The translations under genes were made by a program, and so were the position numbers. From Protonemura montana (lineage: Eukaryota > Arthropoda > Insecta > Plecoptera > Nemouridae): DNA of 64,000 nucleotides. The stretch covers positions 8,689,201 to 8,753,200 of the forward strand of contig OX387607.1 in NCBI GenBank assembly GCA_947568835.1, written 5' to 3'. This document shows positions 26,801 through 36,699 of this stretch, piece by piece; the stretch's first letter is position 1, and every line of letters starts with the position of its first letter. Below the pieces are notes generated by a model. The model was not told the origin of the DNA. It saw only the letters and a list, made by a program, of their open reading frames with translations, and made no database searches.

Positions 26801-29800
26801 TTATCATGATAAAAATCAAATACAAAAATGGTTTATCAGATATTGTCACTTGCTCAGTACTAACGTATTTCCTTAAATTTAAGTGCCTATATATTTTTGC
26901 CGAAATTTCAATGCTTTTTCTCAGTAAAGAAATGTTTTGAAGTTACAATAATCAATACCTGCAATACCAATCGCTATATTACAAAGCATATGAAATTTAG
27001 GGGTTCTTAATTTGAGAAACCACCCAAAGCTGCCCAAAGCCGTTCTGTATTCATGTAAAATGATTAAAGTTTTCAAACGTCTTCTCCTTGATACTTAATT
27101 GGGAAATCATCACACCAAATTTCTTCAAGAAGCTCTGGTGGCATATATTGGCTTAGTTCAAAAACTATTATCACGGTTACATCATTACAATACTTTCATT
27201 TTATTATTTAGTTTAAGACTATTTTTGTAGATGCTGCTAAGGCATCAACTGCTTGAGTGCCCACGACTCTAACAATTTGTGTGTTAGGCGATGTCCCAGC
27301 AGCAGCAGCAGCAAGCGGCAGCAGCTGCGGCGGCTGCAGCCATGAACGGCGTGGACTTGTCGATCCCGAAGGAACGTCGTGAGTCGACGGGAAGCCGGTG
27401 CAACGGGGACAGCGAAGACGAACAGCGGAGAAAAGAACCGAGCATGGAATCAGTCGCTGACGTTCTCAGGCATAGTGCATTCTCGCTCGTCCGGCCAAAG
27501 CTTGAGCCAGGTGAGACACTAAAAACACTAATTTTGCAATTTACTAAATGTGCTACTAGCTTCCAAAATATATGAAAAACTCTAAGAATGCAACCAGCAA
27601 AACAGCCAGAGTTTGACAACCAGTAAAAAAGTTACTTTTTTAACGAACGAAGGTCGCTTGTACAGACTTGGTTATTAAAAAATGTGGAAATGCCAAATGA
27701 ACGAGATATTGACTATAAGCTTAGTGGGAAATAGGTATTTGTATAGATGAAAATACTGGATATGCTGGATATAAACTGGGAATGCTGACAATCACAGTGT
27801 TCGTAATAATTTAAAGCTACAAATACACCTTTTGCACAAAACACTCTTAAAACCAACTCTAAAAAATATTGTCAAATAATAAATTTCCAACTAACCGTTA
27901 ATTGTCTTGCGATTACAGGCGTCGCAACATCACACACAGGCAGCAGTGGCTCAAGCCCTCTCGGCAACTCTATCCTGCCGCCGGCGCCGGAAGAATTTGG
28001 CGGTCCTGCAGCCGCCTCTCCGCTCCAGCGCATGGCGTCCATCACCAACTCGTTGATCTCTCAACCCAGCGCCGCTCCTCACCATTCGCCCTCGCAGAGG
28101 CCGCTGAAAGCCGTTCTACCGCCGATCACCCAGCAGCAGTTCGACAACTTCAACAACCTCAACACCGAGGACATCGTGAAAAAGGTGCGGGATCATGTAA
28201 GCTTGGTTTTCACGCGTGATGCTCTCGATGGCTTGCTCGCGTGCGTTTTGATGGATTCTAGGACCAATTTTTTTAAATTAGCATTTTTTTTTAGTTAGAT
28301 TAGCTTTGGAGTGCAATTTTTACACTTTGAAAAAATATTAGCAGTAGGTATTAGGAGAGCATTTTCCGTAGCTACATTTCAGTACATTTTTAATTATATT
28401 CCCTGCAAAAAGATTGAAATGTGCAACTTTAAACGTAAATAATAAATATTTAGCTCTTGAATGCAGATTGTAAAACTATGACAAGGGTTTTTTTATCACT
28501 TTATGAAGCTAAACATCTATTAAAACCATTTTTTAAACCCTTTTTAAAGTTGAATGGTTTGGAAACAATTTCATCAGTTAAAATAGATATTTCTAAGCGG
28601 TCTGAGGAAAAGTCGATGCAATGCTCCCGCCAACATGTCGTCTCTGACACTTTGTGTGGAAAGCGTCTGGAAACGCGAAGCAAGCCCGAGACCTACGCCC
28701 TTTACACCCTGTCGATCTTATACTTTAGCACGTCTTTCTCTCAGGTGGTTGGCCTCTTATTAACAGCTCTTGCATTCTAACACAATAATATCTTAATTTC
28801 AAAACCTAACTAAATCATGTTCTGTGAAGGTTTGGAAATTTGTCGTGTTGTTTCATTTTAACTAACTCTTTGGTTTTGGTATTTTCCTGAGGAAAATTGT
28901 ACTTTTATTGTGTACATTTTGGAATGGTTTTTGCATTTTTACTAACCACGGTAAGAAATTGAGGACAAGTTAGCCCCTCATTTTAGTGCAAATAGGAACA
29001 CAAAAAAAAAATCCTTTGATGGTTTTTAGACTCATGTCTACTTGATTTATCCTTAGCATATCCTTAATATCAATCCTTTGATATTTGTAAATTACAAACG
29101 GCTACTTATCTGGGTCATTTGGCAAAAACATGTCAAAAAAATCACCAATAAATTGCCACTTCCTACATGATTGATTATCTTTGGGTTTCAACTGGGTAGT
29201 GTCATTGATAAACCTGCTTTCAAAATTTTTGCACAATGAAGCCCTTGCTTACAAAAATAAATCTGTTGTTCTGCTATGCTTGTATTGAAAAGGAGAAATC
29301 TGCAATTCTTACCCTATTAAAATCTTCAAGCCATTTTGCTTTTGAGTTTTCTTTAACACATTTCTTATTCAGCTGAAACTTAATCCAAATCAGTGCAACA
29401 AGTTACATATTGTGTGTAAATTCCACCAATGACGTCGCTGACGTTGCCAATTTGCTCTTTCCAGGTAAAAGAATCCCTGAGTCAGTACTCGATCAGCCAA
29501 CGACTGTTTGGCGAGTCAGTGCTCGGATTGTCGCAAGGTTCGGTTAGCGATCTCCTTGCGAGACCCAAGCCGTGGCACATGCTGACGCAGAAAGGACGAG
29601 AGCCGTTCATCAGGATGAAGATGTACCTGGAAGACGACAATGCCGTTCACAAACTGGTTGCCAGCCAGTACAAGATAGCGCCAGAAAAGTTGATGCGCAC
29701 CGGAAGCTATGCTGGAGGGCCTGGTGAGTCACAATTTCGTTTTGTCATGTAACTAAATTGTGGACAACATTCTCCAATACAGTTTTTATAATCTAGCAAG

Positions 29801-32137
29801 AGGTAATGCTCAAACCGCAAGCCAATGATAAATTATGTAAATAATTTAATGGCTTATAAGTTTCTTTTAAGATTTTGCCTTTCAAGTTATGCAACTGCGA
29901 TCCAAAATCAAGAAAAATATGTTTTTTCTTCCCTTTTTTCACACATTGAGACTGTTTTGCTCCCCATGATCTGAGAAGACTCGGCATCTTAACTAAAAGC
30001 TCTGTTTTCTCATTCCAGTGTGTCCGCCGCAGCAATCGGTTCCGCAGCCCAAACCTCCCCAGCAGCTCCCTCAGCAGCCCAAGTTCACCCCCTCAGAACT
30101 CACCCACCCCCGTCCGGACCCGAGCCTGATGGCATCCCTCCCCCTCCACCGGGCACAGACGTCACCCCTACCCCTGCACCCTGGCCCCCCCAGTGTCGGA
30201 CCTCGCGACGAAAAGAAACCGCCTAGCGCAAACCTGCACGCGCAATCTGCTGCGCTTCGGGCGCTGGGACAGCAGGTGGCGCCCTCCGTCTACGAGATGG
30301 CAGCATTGACTCAGGATCTCGACACGCAAACCATCACCACGAGGATCAAGGAGGCATTGCTGGCGAACAATATTGGGCAGAAGGTGAGTACTAGAGCCAT
30401 TTTAACCTCATGGATTAAAACGATATGAGGTGTGAAGCATGATGGGCACTGCCCTGAATATCTCATGCGTAACATTTCTTTGGTGTCGCACATTACCTGT
30501 CCTGGTTTCAATATAGTTTTTACCATCAAAAATATTGATTTGCAATTTTTAAGGAACATTAAAAAAGATTCATTCTCTTTTTTTTAATAATTTATGTCCC
30601 ATTTTAAAGAATTATAACTTAACTCTAGTTTGCTCCTAGTTCCCTATCCAAATTGCTCATGAGCAATGACTCCTGAGCAAAGACTCAAACCCTGCCTTTG
30701 CTCTTCTCCAGATCTTTGGCGAGGCTGTCCTCGGCCTGTCCCAGGGCTCGGTGAGCGAACTGCTCTCGAAGCCCAAGCCGTGGCACATGCTCAGCATCAA
30801 GGGCCGCGAGCCCTTTATACGCATGCAGCTCTGGCTCAGCGATGCCCACAACATTGACCGGCTGCAGGCGTTGAAGAATGAACGCCGCGAGGCCAACAAG
30901 CGGCGGCGCAGCCACGCTGACAACGGCAGCGACACTTCGTCCAATGACACTTCTGAGTTCTACCACAGTCCCAGTCCAGGCCCGCCCTCGGCCAAGAAGC
31001 AACGAGTACTGTTTTCCGAAGAGCAGAAGGAGGCCCTCCGATTGGCTTTTGCTTTGGACTCGTACCCAAATGTGGCGACCATCGAGTTCCTTGGGGCCGA
31101 GCTGGCATTGAGCGCGAGAACGATTACAAACTGGTTCCACAACCATCGGATGCGACTCAAGCAGGCGTCGTCACCACAAGACAGGTGAGAATTGGGAGGT
31201 TATGTCTTCGAAGTGCAATTTTGTTTTGCACTATGAATTAAAATCACTCAATGCACAAAGAGCACAAGAAATGTGTGGTACTATATTCATAATCATTGGT
31301 TTTGGAAATCAAAGCATAGTTACTCATAGTTGCTCTTACACTGATTGAGCAGAGTGAAATTGCATGATCATGAAACAATTTTCTGGGGAGGAACAGTTCT
31401 GAGCTATGTGTCAGAAAAAACATTTCTGTCTCTAGTAGGCCTCTAGCCTCGATCTCACCTAATCAACGGTCTGTTCCTTTTGCTTCTCCAGCCTGCCAGG
31501 CAGTCGAGAAGGTGGTGCCGCCTTCGACCCCGTCCAGTTCCGCCTCCTGCTCAACCAGCGGCTCCTCGAGCTGCAGAAGGAGCGGCTGGGCCTGGGCGGC
31601 CTCCCCTACCCCCCGTACTTCGGGTCAAACTTAGCTGCGCTCATTGCAAGCCGCCTGCCTGACATTAAGCAGCAGTTCTCCGGGCTCGACCTCAGCATGG
31701 GTGGTTTGAAAGGTGAGCCAGACTCGGATGGCAGCGACGCCGACGCCAGCGACGATGACGATCTCGAGTCGGTGGCTTCCGGAGGAAGCGAGAAGAAAGC
31801 CGCGGCCGCCGGTGGTGGTCGGTCGCGAAGGAAGCCCGCCGCACCGCAGTGGGTCAACCCTGAGTGGCAGGAGAAGGAGGTGATCATCAACGGGGTGTGC
31901 GTGATGCGGTCGGAGGAGTACGCGGGTCGCGAGCGGGAGACTGTCAGGGTCGAGCCGACGCCCGTCGAGAGGTACGACAGCGGCTCCGAGGCAGGCAGCC
32001 CCGCACCCGAGAGGAGCTCGACTCCGCGGCCGGTCAAAGAGGAGGAAGAGCCAAAGGAGGAAATCGAACCAGACGATTGGCAGAAGGAGACCAAAAGGAT
32101 CAAGGTAGAAGATGCCGAAGATCGGTGGGAGTATTGA
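17667..32137 (+). CDS. cux: Cut/Cux homeobox transcription factor, 3' part (12 exons)
   Basis: Nuclear DNA-binding transcription factor with three CUT repeats and a homeodomain. Exons: 17667-17848, 18162-18343, 19399-20439, 25331-25485, 25853-26025, 26484-26760, 27288-27510, 27919-28196, 29465-29723, 30019-30383, 30712-31184, 31492-32137. All introns are GT-AG and all phases agree, giving 4254 nt (1417 aa plus TGA). Visible order by residue: coiled coil about 1-75; Gly-Glu-Glu-Ile motif before a Pro-rich region; CUT1 388-468; low-complexity linker; CUT2 824-900; CUT3 1023-1098; homeodomain 1139-1196 with helix 3 [11 protein letters not shown], whose His at position 50 is characteristic of cut proteins; acidic C-tail. 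The CUT repeats share the GLSQG-VS-LL--PKPW core. The first coding exons are missing, so the start is unknown. In vertebrates the coiled-coil exons are shared with the Golgi isoform CASP. The identification is certain at family level; in protostomes the single gene is usually called cut. Confidence 0.96.
17849..19398 (+). other. Introns a and b of cut/Cux
   Basis: Intron 17849-18161 and intron 18344-19398 surround the small exon at 18162-18343. Between 18.78 and 19.0 kb there is a CpG-rich patch inside the second intron. I see no additional exon there. Confidence 0.75.
18162..18343 (+). CDS. cux: cut/Cux exon b: end of coiled coil
   Basis: The acceptor is ttaacag and the donor CCCG|gtaaga; phases are 2 in, 1 out. 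Joining exon a completes a Ser codon and gives [12 protein letters not shown], the conserved Cux/CASP junction, which confirms both splice sites. The exon continues with a Leu/Glu-rich motif ([11 protein letters not shown]), a short Gln/His run and a Ser-rich segment. Confidence 0.92.
19399..20439 (+). CDS. cux: cut/Cux exon c: Pro-rich region and complete CUT1
   Basis: Large exon of 1041 nt, acceptor tctcacacag, donor AAGG|gtaagt with phase 1 at both ends. It starts with a Thr run (ACC codons), then Pro, Asn and His runs. It carries the conserved [19 protein letters not shown] motif, a repeated SPFRF / PFRFD motif, and the whole of CUT1 (about 20198-20439, starting [10 protein letters not shown]). 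CUT1 is not interrupted by an intron, whereas CUT2 and CUT3 are. CUT1 reads [20 protein letters not shown], as expected for the first repeat. Confidence 0.95.
20440..25330 (+). other. Long intron of cut/Cux between CUT1 exon and exon d
   Basis: 4.9 kb intron between phase-1 splice sites (gtaagt ... ttacag). It has features more like regulatory DNA or alternative exons than repeats: an AT/homeodomain-site-rich block at about 21.13-21.42 kb, a CpG-rich patch at about 22.68-23.05 kb, and a GC-rich, exon-like block at about 24.42-24.58 kb preceded by a possible acceptor. In vertebrate CUX1 an internal promoter lies in a late intron, so an internal start here is conceivable but not shown. Confidence 0.6.
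25331..25485 (+). CDS. cux: cut/Cux exon d: short linker exon ([12 protein letters not shown] motif)
   Basis: The acceptor is tttccttacag and the donor CAG|gtgagc; phase 1 in, 0 out. It encodes the [20 protein letters not shown] start and an amphipathic [18 protein letters not shown] helix. Such Ser-Glu-Glu-x-Ile helices recur between the CUT repeats of cut proteins. It lies 4.9 kb downstream of CUT1. Confidence 0.9.
25853..26025 (+). CDS. cux: cut/Cux exon e: linker ([22 protein letters not shown])
   Basis: The acceptor is gctttttcag and the donor CCCAG|gttggt; phase 0 in, 2 out. It encodes a conserved linker with [20 protein letters not shown] followed by LAKLMGRR, matching a motif conserved in cut proteins between CUT1 and CUT2. 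Confidence 0.9.
26484..26760 (+). CDS. cux: cut/Cux exon f: HRELAKL motif and LAGLPGG repeats
   Basis: The donor is CAGCAG|gtaatt; phase 2 in, 0 out. The acceptor region reads aaagtag, so either AG (26480 or 26483) gives an in-frame exon differing by one Ser. A stop in this frame at 26476 limits the exon. It encodes a Phe/Gly-rich start, the motif [19 protein letters not shown] (a second copy of the YxxELAKL helix of exon e), then a coding minisatellite of LAGLPGG units, then the start of a Gln run. Confidence 0.88.
26641..26752 (+). repeat. Coding minisatellite (21-bp unit, LAGLPGG)
   Basis: About four tandem 21-nt units encode GLAGLPG repeats, followed by degenerate GLPGL units, inside the exon 26484-26760. 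Third-position changes between units (ggc/gga/ggt and cct/ccg/cca) show that the amino acid sequence is more uniform than the DNA, which suggests the protein repeat is tolerated or kept. Confidence 0.85.
27288..27510 (+). CDS. cux: cut/Cux exon g: polyQ/polyA and [10 protein letters not shown] motif
   Basis: The acceptor is gtgtgttag and the donor CCAG|gtgaga; phase 0 in, 1 out. It encodes six Gln, nine Ala, then [19 protein letters not shown] and ending [10 protein letters not shown]. Acidic and Ser-rich motifs of this kind precede CUT2 in cut proteins. Confidence 0.9.
27297..27341 (+). repeat. Coding CAG/GCG-type triplet tract (polyQ then polyA)
   Basis: CAG-like codons give six Gln, then mixed GCG/GCA/GCT/GCC codons give nine Ala. 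Together with the CAACAGCAG end of the previous exon, the mature protein has Gln tracts on both sides of the splice junction. Confidence 0.85.
27919..28196 (+). CDS. cux: cut/Cux exon h: linker and first part of CUT2
   Basis: The acceptor is gcgattacag and the donor GATCAT|gtaagc; phase 1 in, 0 out. It encodes a Ser/Pro-rich linker, then [20 protein letters not shown] and KVRDH, the first helix of CUT2. CUT2 is split here, just before the sequence that resumes in the exon at 29465. Confidence 0.93.
28197..29464 (+). other. Intron splitting CUT2
   Basis: 1.27 kb AT-rich intron (gtaagc ... tttccag) interrupting the CUT2 repeat. It contains a 42-nt sequence at 29017-29058 that recurs identically at 33803-33844, marking a dispersed repeat. 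Confidence 0.8.
29017..29058 (+). repeat. Dispersed repeat family B, copy 1
   Basis: This 42-nt block (starting tgatggtttttagactcatg) is identical to 33803-33844. A diverged relative lies near 49.99-50.14 kb. This copy is in the intron that splits CUT2. Confidence 0.8.
29465..29723 (+). CDS. cux: cut/Cux exon i: remainder of CUT2
   Basis: The acceptor is gctctttccag and the donor CCTG|gtgagt; phase 0 in, 1 out. It encodes [40 protein letters not shown] and the rest of CUT2, then a short tail ending GSYAGGP. Confidence 0.95.
30019..30383 (+). CDS. cux: cut/Cux exon j: Pro/Gln-rich linker and first part of CUT3
   Basis: The acceptor is ctcattccag and the donor CAGAAG|gtgagt; phase 1 in, 0 out. 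A Pro/Gln-rich segment is followed by the motif [20 protein letters not shown] and [11 protein letters not shown], the start of CUT3. The intron falls after NNIGQK, several residues further into the fold than the intron in CUT2. Confidence 0.94.
30712..31184 (+). CDS. cux: cut/Cux exon k: remainder of CUT3 and homeodomain
   Basis: The acceptor is gctcttctccag and the donor GACAG|gtgaga; phase 0 in, 2 out. It encodes [20 protein letters not shown] with PKPWHMLS, a basic NKRRRS stretch (likely nuclear localisation signal), a Ser-rich linker, and the homeodomain starting [16 protein letters not shown] and ending with [11 protein letters not shown]. The whole homeodomain lies in this exon. Confidence 0.96.
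31492..32137 (+). CDS. cux: cut/Cux final exon: C-terminal regulatory tail and stop
   Basis: The acceptor is tgcttctccag with phase 2 in, and it ends at TGA 32135-32137. It encodes the [20 protein letters not shown] motif found after the homeodomain in invertebrate cut proteins, a hydrophobic segment ([20 protein letters not shown]), a long Asp/Ser-rich acidic run, [19 protein letters not shown], and a Glu-rich end. Three sites fit the sumoylation consensus: LKGE (31706-31717), VKEE (32033-32044) and IKVE (32099-32110). Repressor activity is typical of Cux C-termini; here it is inferred. Confidence 0.94.
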
Positions 32138-32890
32138 GCGATATATATGATATACAAAGTGAATCCAAATACTAGGGTTAATGCGTGAATGCCAAGGACG
32201 ATTGAAATGTCGCCTCGTGACAAAACGATCGAAACATTCAAGTGCAATCAACGAAGTTAATAGTGTTATTGATTAATTATTATTAATATTTATGTTTTTG
32301 TTATGCTAGCCGATAAGAGTAATGTTATTCTTCGATTATCGATTAAGATTTCTTCCTTACGTTATAGCGGTAAAAAGAAAAACGAACGGCATTATAATAT
32401 ATTGTACTACCGAGATTCAGTGTAGATTTTACTTAAGATAAGACTGTCCTGCGAATCCGGCGGCTTCAAGCAAGCCGATCAAAGAGCGTTTTTATTGTGA
32501 TATTTTGGCCGGGCAATCGAGACCCGGCCGTCGTTTTAAGGGTTTTTTAAACGGCACGGCGACCCCCCACGAGAGAGGCTCTCGCGCCGAGGCATTCTCG
32601 AGACGCGGAACAATCCACCTAATAAGTTCGTTGCTAGTCTTGCCAATTGTTTTTTTTTTTCTCGTAAAGAAATTCTCTTCGTCTAGTCGTTGTGTGCGAC
32701 AGTTGGGCTGGGTCCAAAAGAAGGCCCGCCCTTGATCAGTATTGCGGATCTCACCCCCCCCCCCCCCCCCTCAAAACCCACAGAGCCCTATGAATCCGCG
32801 GAACCCCTCCCGGTAACATTACCAAAATAAGATTATATACTTAACGGATTCGTTCTAGATGTATAACGTAAAAATAAACAAGGCATATCC
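32138..32890 (+). other. 3' UTR of cut/Cux with polyadenylation signals
   Basis: After the TGA the sequence is non-coding and AT-rich. AATAAA occurs at 32873-32878, with another at 32954-32959. A C17 run lies at 32754-32770. The true cleavage site cannot be chosen from sequence alone. Confidence 0.5.
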
Positions 32891-33802
32891 CATTTTTTAA
32901 ACAAAATGCACGAGTCAGTGGTGTTATTGTCGTGGACAAAAGTAATCGAAAAAAATAAATATTACACCATTTTTAAAAAAGTTTCTCGTGGTTAATAATT
33001 AATTATTGTTAAAAAAAAAACAATGTGATCGATTGGTTTGTTAAATACTTGAATCAAATTCAACACATCCAATGTGAATTTAATTTCTTTAGAATGCACA
33101 AGCTAGAAAGTTGCCGCCACTCTCGCATTGGCAATAAGACGTCAACGATATTGTATATTTATGATAATATTAATTTACGAACGTATGGATGTGATCATTA
33201 TATCTTCCAGATGGTATTTCAATTTTCCAGTTATTATTGTTTCTATATTCGAATGTTGTTGGATCGAGAAGATAGAGAGAGACAGAGAGAAAGCTGCGGA
33301 AATCCTTGGACCGCTTCTCAGGTAGCAATGGGAAACGCTTCACGTCCCTAGCCCCGCACTCAGCAACGAGAGCATCGAGACATTTAGACCGTGTTCTATC
33401 TTTTCTCTCAATTTGTACCTCATAAGGAACATTTGCACTTATTACAAACGTGATGTGACCATGCCAAGGCACATTTGCTTCTGGACCGCTAGTTTTTCAT
33501 TTACTATTGTCGTTAACTAATGATTGGTCTCCATAATGTACATATTTATATTCATATCATTGTGTCCTTTTAAGATTTCTAAATAATATTAAAAATTTCT
33601 CTGTATTTATAAAATGAACAGCTCGTTATTTAAGCCCAGTTCCAAATTCCATGCTTCTGGTAGTGAAACTTACAAGTATACTGACAACAAACCTACTTTA
33701 CTACCACTACTTACTTTTACCTCTCCTTTCCCGAAGCTACTAATAGATTCTATGCTAATAGGTACCAGTCAAAAAATAAAAATAATTAATAAACCTAATT
33801 TA

Positions 33803-33925
33803 TGATGGTTTTTAGACTCATGTCTACTTGATTTATCCTTAGCACAAGTTTTTAGAAAAAAAATTTCAGGGAAATTTAGTAGCCCTTTACTTAGCATTCA
33901 AAACCCAGTTCAAATAGTTTTTCTA
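33803..33925 (+). repeat. Dispersed repeat family B, copy 2 (longer)
   Basis: It begins with the same 42 nt as 29017-29058 and extends through a segment containing cattcaaaacccagtt and aaatag. The extension matches the copy near 50.0-50.14 kb (cattcaaaacccagtttaaa), so the family unit is at least about 120 bp. Confidence 0.75.
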
Positions 33926-34879
33926 AAAACCTAATTTCCCTCTCCTAAAAGAATCTGGTTCATAAACCATCAATTTTAAATAAATCTGGAGCACTAACTT
34001 CACATAAAAATTATAATAAATGCAAAATATTTTGCAAGAAACTTTTTTAAACTGCAAGAAAGCTATGGGGGCATTCCACATCAAACCAGCACACTTAAAA
34101 AAAAAATGTCGACCTTCACATCTCAGATTTTTTTTAAATTGGTGTTTGTTAGTCAAGTTTCCAAACGCACCAAAGGATTTTTTTTTTGAAAATTGTATGC
34201 CAACTATAGTTGGCCAACCTCCCGAAGTTTGGTTCTTTTAGCGGTCCTCGTGGGCACAGTTTTGTATTATAGCCGATATCTAAAAAACTATGCAAGTTCA
34301 GCAAGTTATCAGCGCCAGAAAGAACATTACAAACTAAGTGGGAAAACAGTTTCAAAATTTTGGAAAAACCCCAACAGATTGTTGGATACACTTTCTACAT
34401 ATGTATTTTTTTATGAAACGACTGTAACAAAAGTACATGTTTTCAAAAACGATCAAAATTTTTAGTGAAAGTTTCTTTTAGATGTATATTGACTGCTGCA
34501 AAATATAATTGTTGGCACTCAACAGGTTCACTCGGTGGAAAAAAATCCACCGTCAAAAAAGCAATGTTTTTGCTCACTACTATGAGTTTAGAAGTTCATA
34601 ACTATAATAAGATCAAATAATTAGCTTTAACTTTCAGGAAATGTTTTTCTTGAAGGTATAATTGCTGGAGGCGCAAAGTTTCATCAACGGTTTCATCTTT
34701 GGTTCTTGGCACGTTTTCAGGAAAAAAATGTCTTTCGCCCATGTGTTAAAATGCACAGTTTTTAAAAACGACTGGCAATTTGCGAGTGTATTATTACTTC
34801 ATATTATTACTTCATTATTATGAAATTCATTAAGTAGTCGGTTCCTCTCGCCATTAGGCGGTTTAAGTACGTTCTAACT

Positions 34880-35075
34880 TCTTCCTCGTGTCAGGAAATG
34901 TGGGTCGCAGGTTCAGAGCCCGGCTGCGCAGCTTTCTGCTGCACAAACTAAAGCTCCCAGACCTCCCAGTGTCTCCCCGATCTTCCAGTGTCTCGCAGAT
35001 CTTCCAGTGCCAGGAAGAGTGGGTCGCAGGTTTGAAGCCCGGTTGCACAGCTTCCAGCTTCTTGGGAAAAGGTAA
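34880..35075 (+). repeat. Tandem tRNA-B-box-like modules
   Basis: Two diverged direct copies (about 34893-34945 and 35013-35062) share gtgggtcgcaggttc/t, gagcccggctgc and gcagctttc. Each has a GGTTC-A-AGCCC-like box resembling a polymerase III B box. Three short tandem units of cttccagtgtctc type lie between them. Open frames on both strands here are by-products. Confidence 0.6.
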
Positions 35076-35274
35076 GTAAAATGTGAACATTTCCCGTGTG
35101 CAACGGGAATGGCTGGCAGACCTTTCGTTGCAGAGAGAATACTTAAAGCTAATTCCATCTAATTTTTTGAATACAAGAATTCCAGCTCATTCCTTTGCTA
35201 TTCAACTATGTGTTATTTACCTCCTATGAACCACTAGCCTCGTTGGCTGGATGAGCAGGTCGCTTCTCTATCAA

Positions 35275-36345
35275 TCCCATGCGACCGTACTTGGTTCGCT
35301 ACCCAGCCGGGCCAATATTTTGTTCTTCACAAATCGGTGACTTGGCTTATTATTATTTTCGATAATTTTCACCACTTGTTTAGTAATAAATCACTCTTCA
35401 CGCACCGGGCCACGTAGATCTGTTGTATGGTCGTAGTGTACGATGCGATTAGTCCGCGGTTCGATTCCCGGCTCCTCCATGTTTATCACATGTTTATCCG
35501 GGTAGGGATGATCCCTACCCGAACAATGGCTGCTTGGCTCATTGGTTGAAAGCTGGCGTTGTGTTCTGGCAGGGAGTAATGGTCTCGAGTTCAAAACCAG
35601 GCAGATTTTTTTTTCGTAGACAGGATGGTATAGGTTAGTTTTTCTGTTTTTTTTTATAATTAGAGTAAAACAATGGCGGGTCTCTGTTCAGGGTTGCAGT
35701 GCTCGGTAAAACCGAGCCAGTGTGATGACGAGCATCTGGCGGCGGCGGCAGCGGTTGTTTTCAACTACACGTGGTCATGTTGGACGTTGGTACAGGCCAA
35801 GACTCATCAGTTGACCAATTTCGGGACACCAGTTTTGAATCCCGGCGCCGCCACTGGACGGCAGTTGTTCTGCTAGATGAAAGATCTGGGAGCTTTCGAT
35901 GCTACCTATGTTACTGATTCGGATTCTGCGCCCGAAGTTAAGCCACTCTTGTATTCGAGTGGTGAGGCCGTTTGGTCGAGGGTCCACGATCGAATCTCGA
36001 CCAAGAAATAAAAGTATTATATTTTTGCTAACATAAGGCGTATCAACATCCGGGTTACCGACCGAAGTCCAGCATTAATTGATCGAGTACCTTTGATATC
36101 CAACAGACTGCGCTGGAGGTCACGGTGCGTCTTAACACGACTGCGTGTTCAGTCAAACTTTATAGATAAGAGTAAATGGGACCCTGCGTTCATGTATCGG
36201 GCCTTGACTAGCGTTCCTCTAGTCACCTGCTAAAGCTTGCATGCTCGCTTTAGCTTGTTGCTAGTGGTGAAAGCCCATATTTTTTAGGTATCGAGTGCTG
36301 CTGCGCTGCTAGGTGCTGCTAACTGTGCCGACCTAGTCCCTCTGC
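35275..36345 (+). repeat. Left arm of large palindrome (tRNA-module rich)
   Basis: About 1.07 kb whose blocks recur in reverse complement and reverse order at 38148-39345. Examples are the cacgtagatctgtt segment (35414, partner near 39215), the ctgctagatgaaagatctgg segment (35870, partner near 38650), and cagactgcgctggaggtcac (36103, partner near 38375). Several GGTTCGAATCC-like B boxes are present (near 35300, 35457, 35590, 35835 and 35990), as expected for tRNA-derived modules. Confidence 0.85.
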
Positions 36346-36699
36346 ACTGCTATGAGCGGTGGAAAATTTCCTTTGCACTGCTTTGAATGGTGGCTGGGTC
36401 TAGCTCTTGCGTGCGAGGACAAATAATAACTGTCCGCGATATTTAATAATTTTGAAAGATAAATTACCGGACGGCAAACGGAAATGCGGTTCTAAACCAA
36501 ACTAAACAGATGGTGCGGTCGATGTCACTTATCGATCCAGTAGGCCGGGTTTTTAAACATGAAATTAAAATAGATGAATCTTTCTCCGTAATATATAGCC
36601 GCCTGCGTGGCACACTGGTGTTGTCGCTTCTTCGGTTACGTTAAAGGTCCACTCAGGATCGAATCCACTCGGCGGAGGAAGCTTTTGACTGTTGGAAAA

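Noticed and set aside
31606-32251. Two minus-strand frames of more than 200 codons
   Set aside because: Shadows of the last cut/Cux coding exon, which has clear family motifs on the + strand.
34199-34214. 16-bp perfect palindrome (gccaactatagttggc)
   Set aside because: Palindromes of this length are expected by chance or as part of repeats in 64 kb of AT-rich DNA; nothing around it supports a function.
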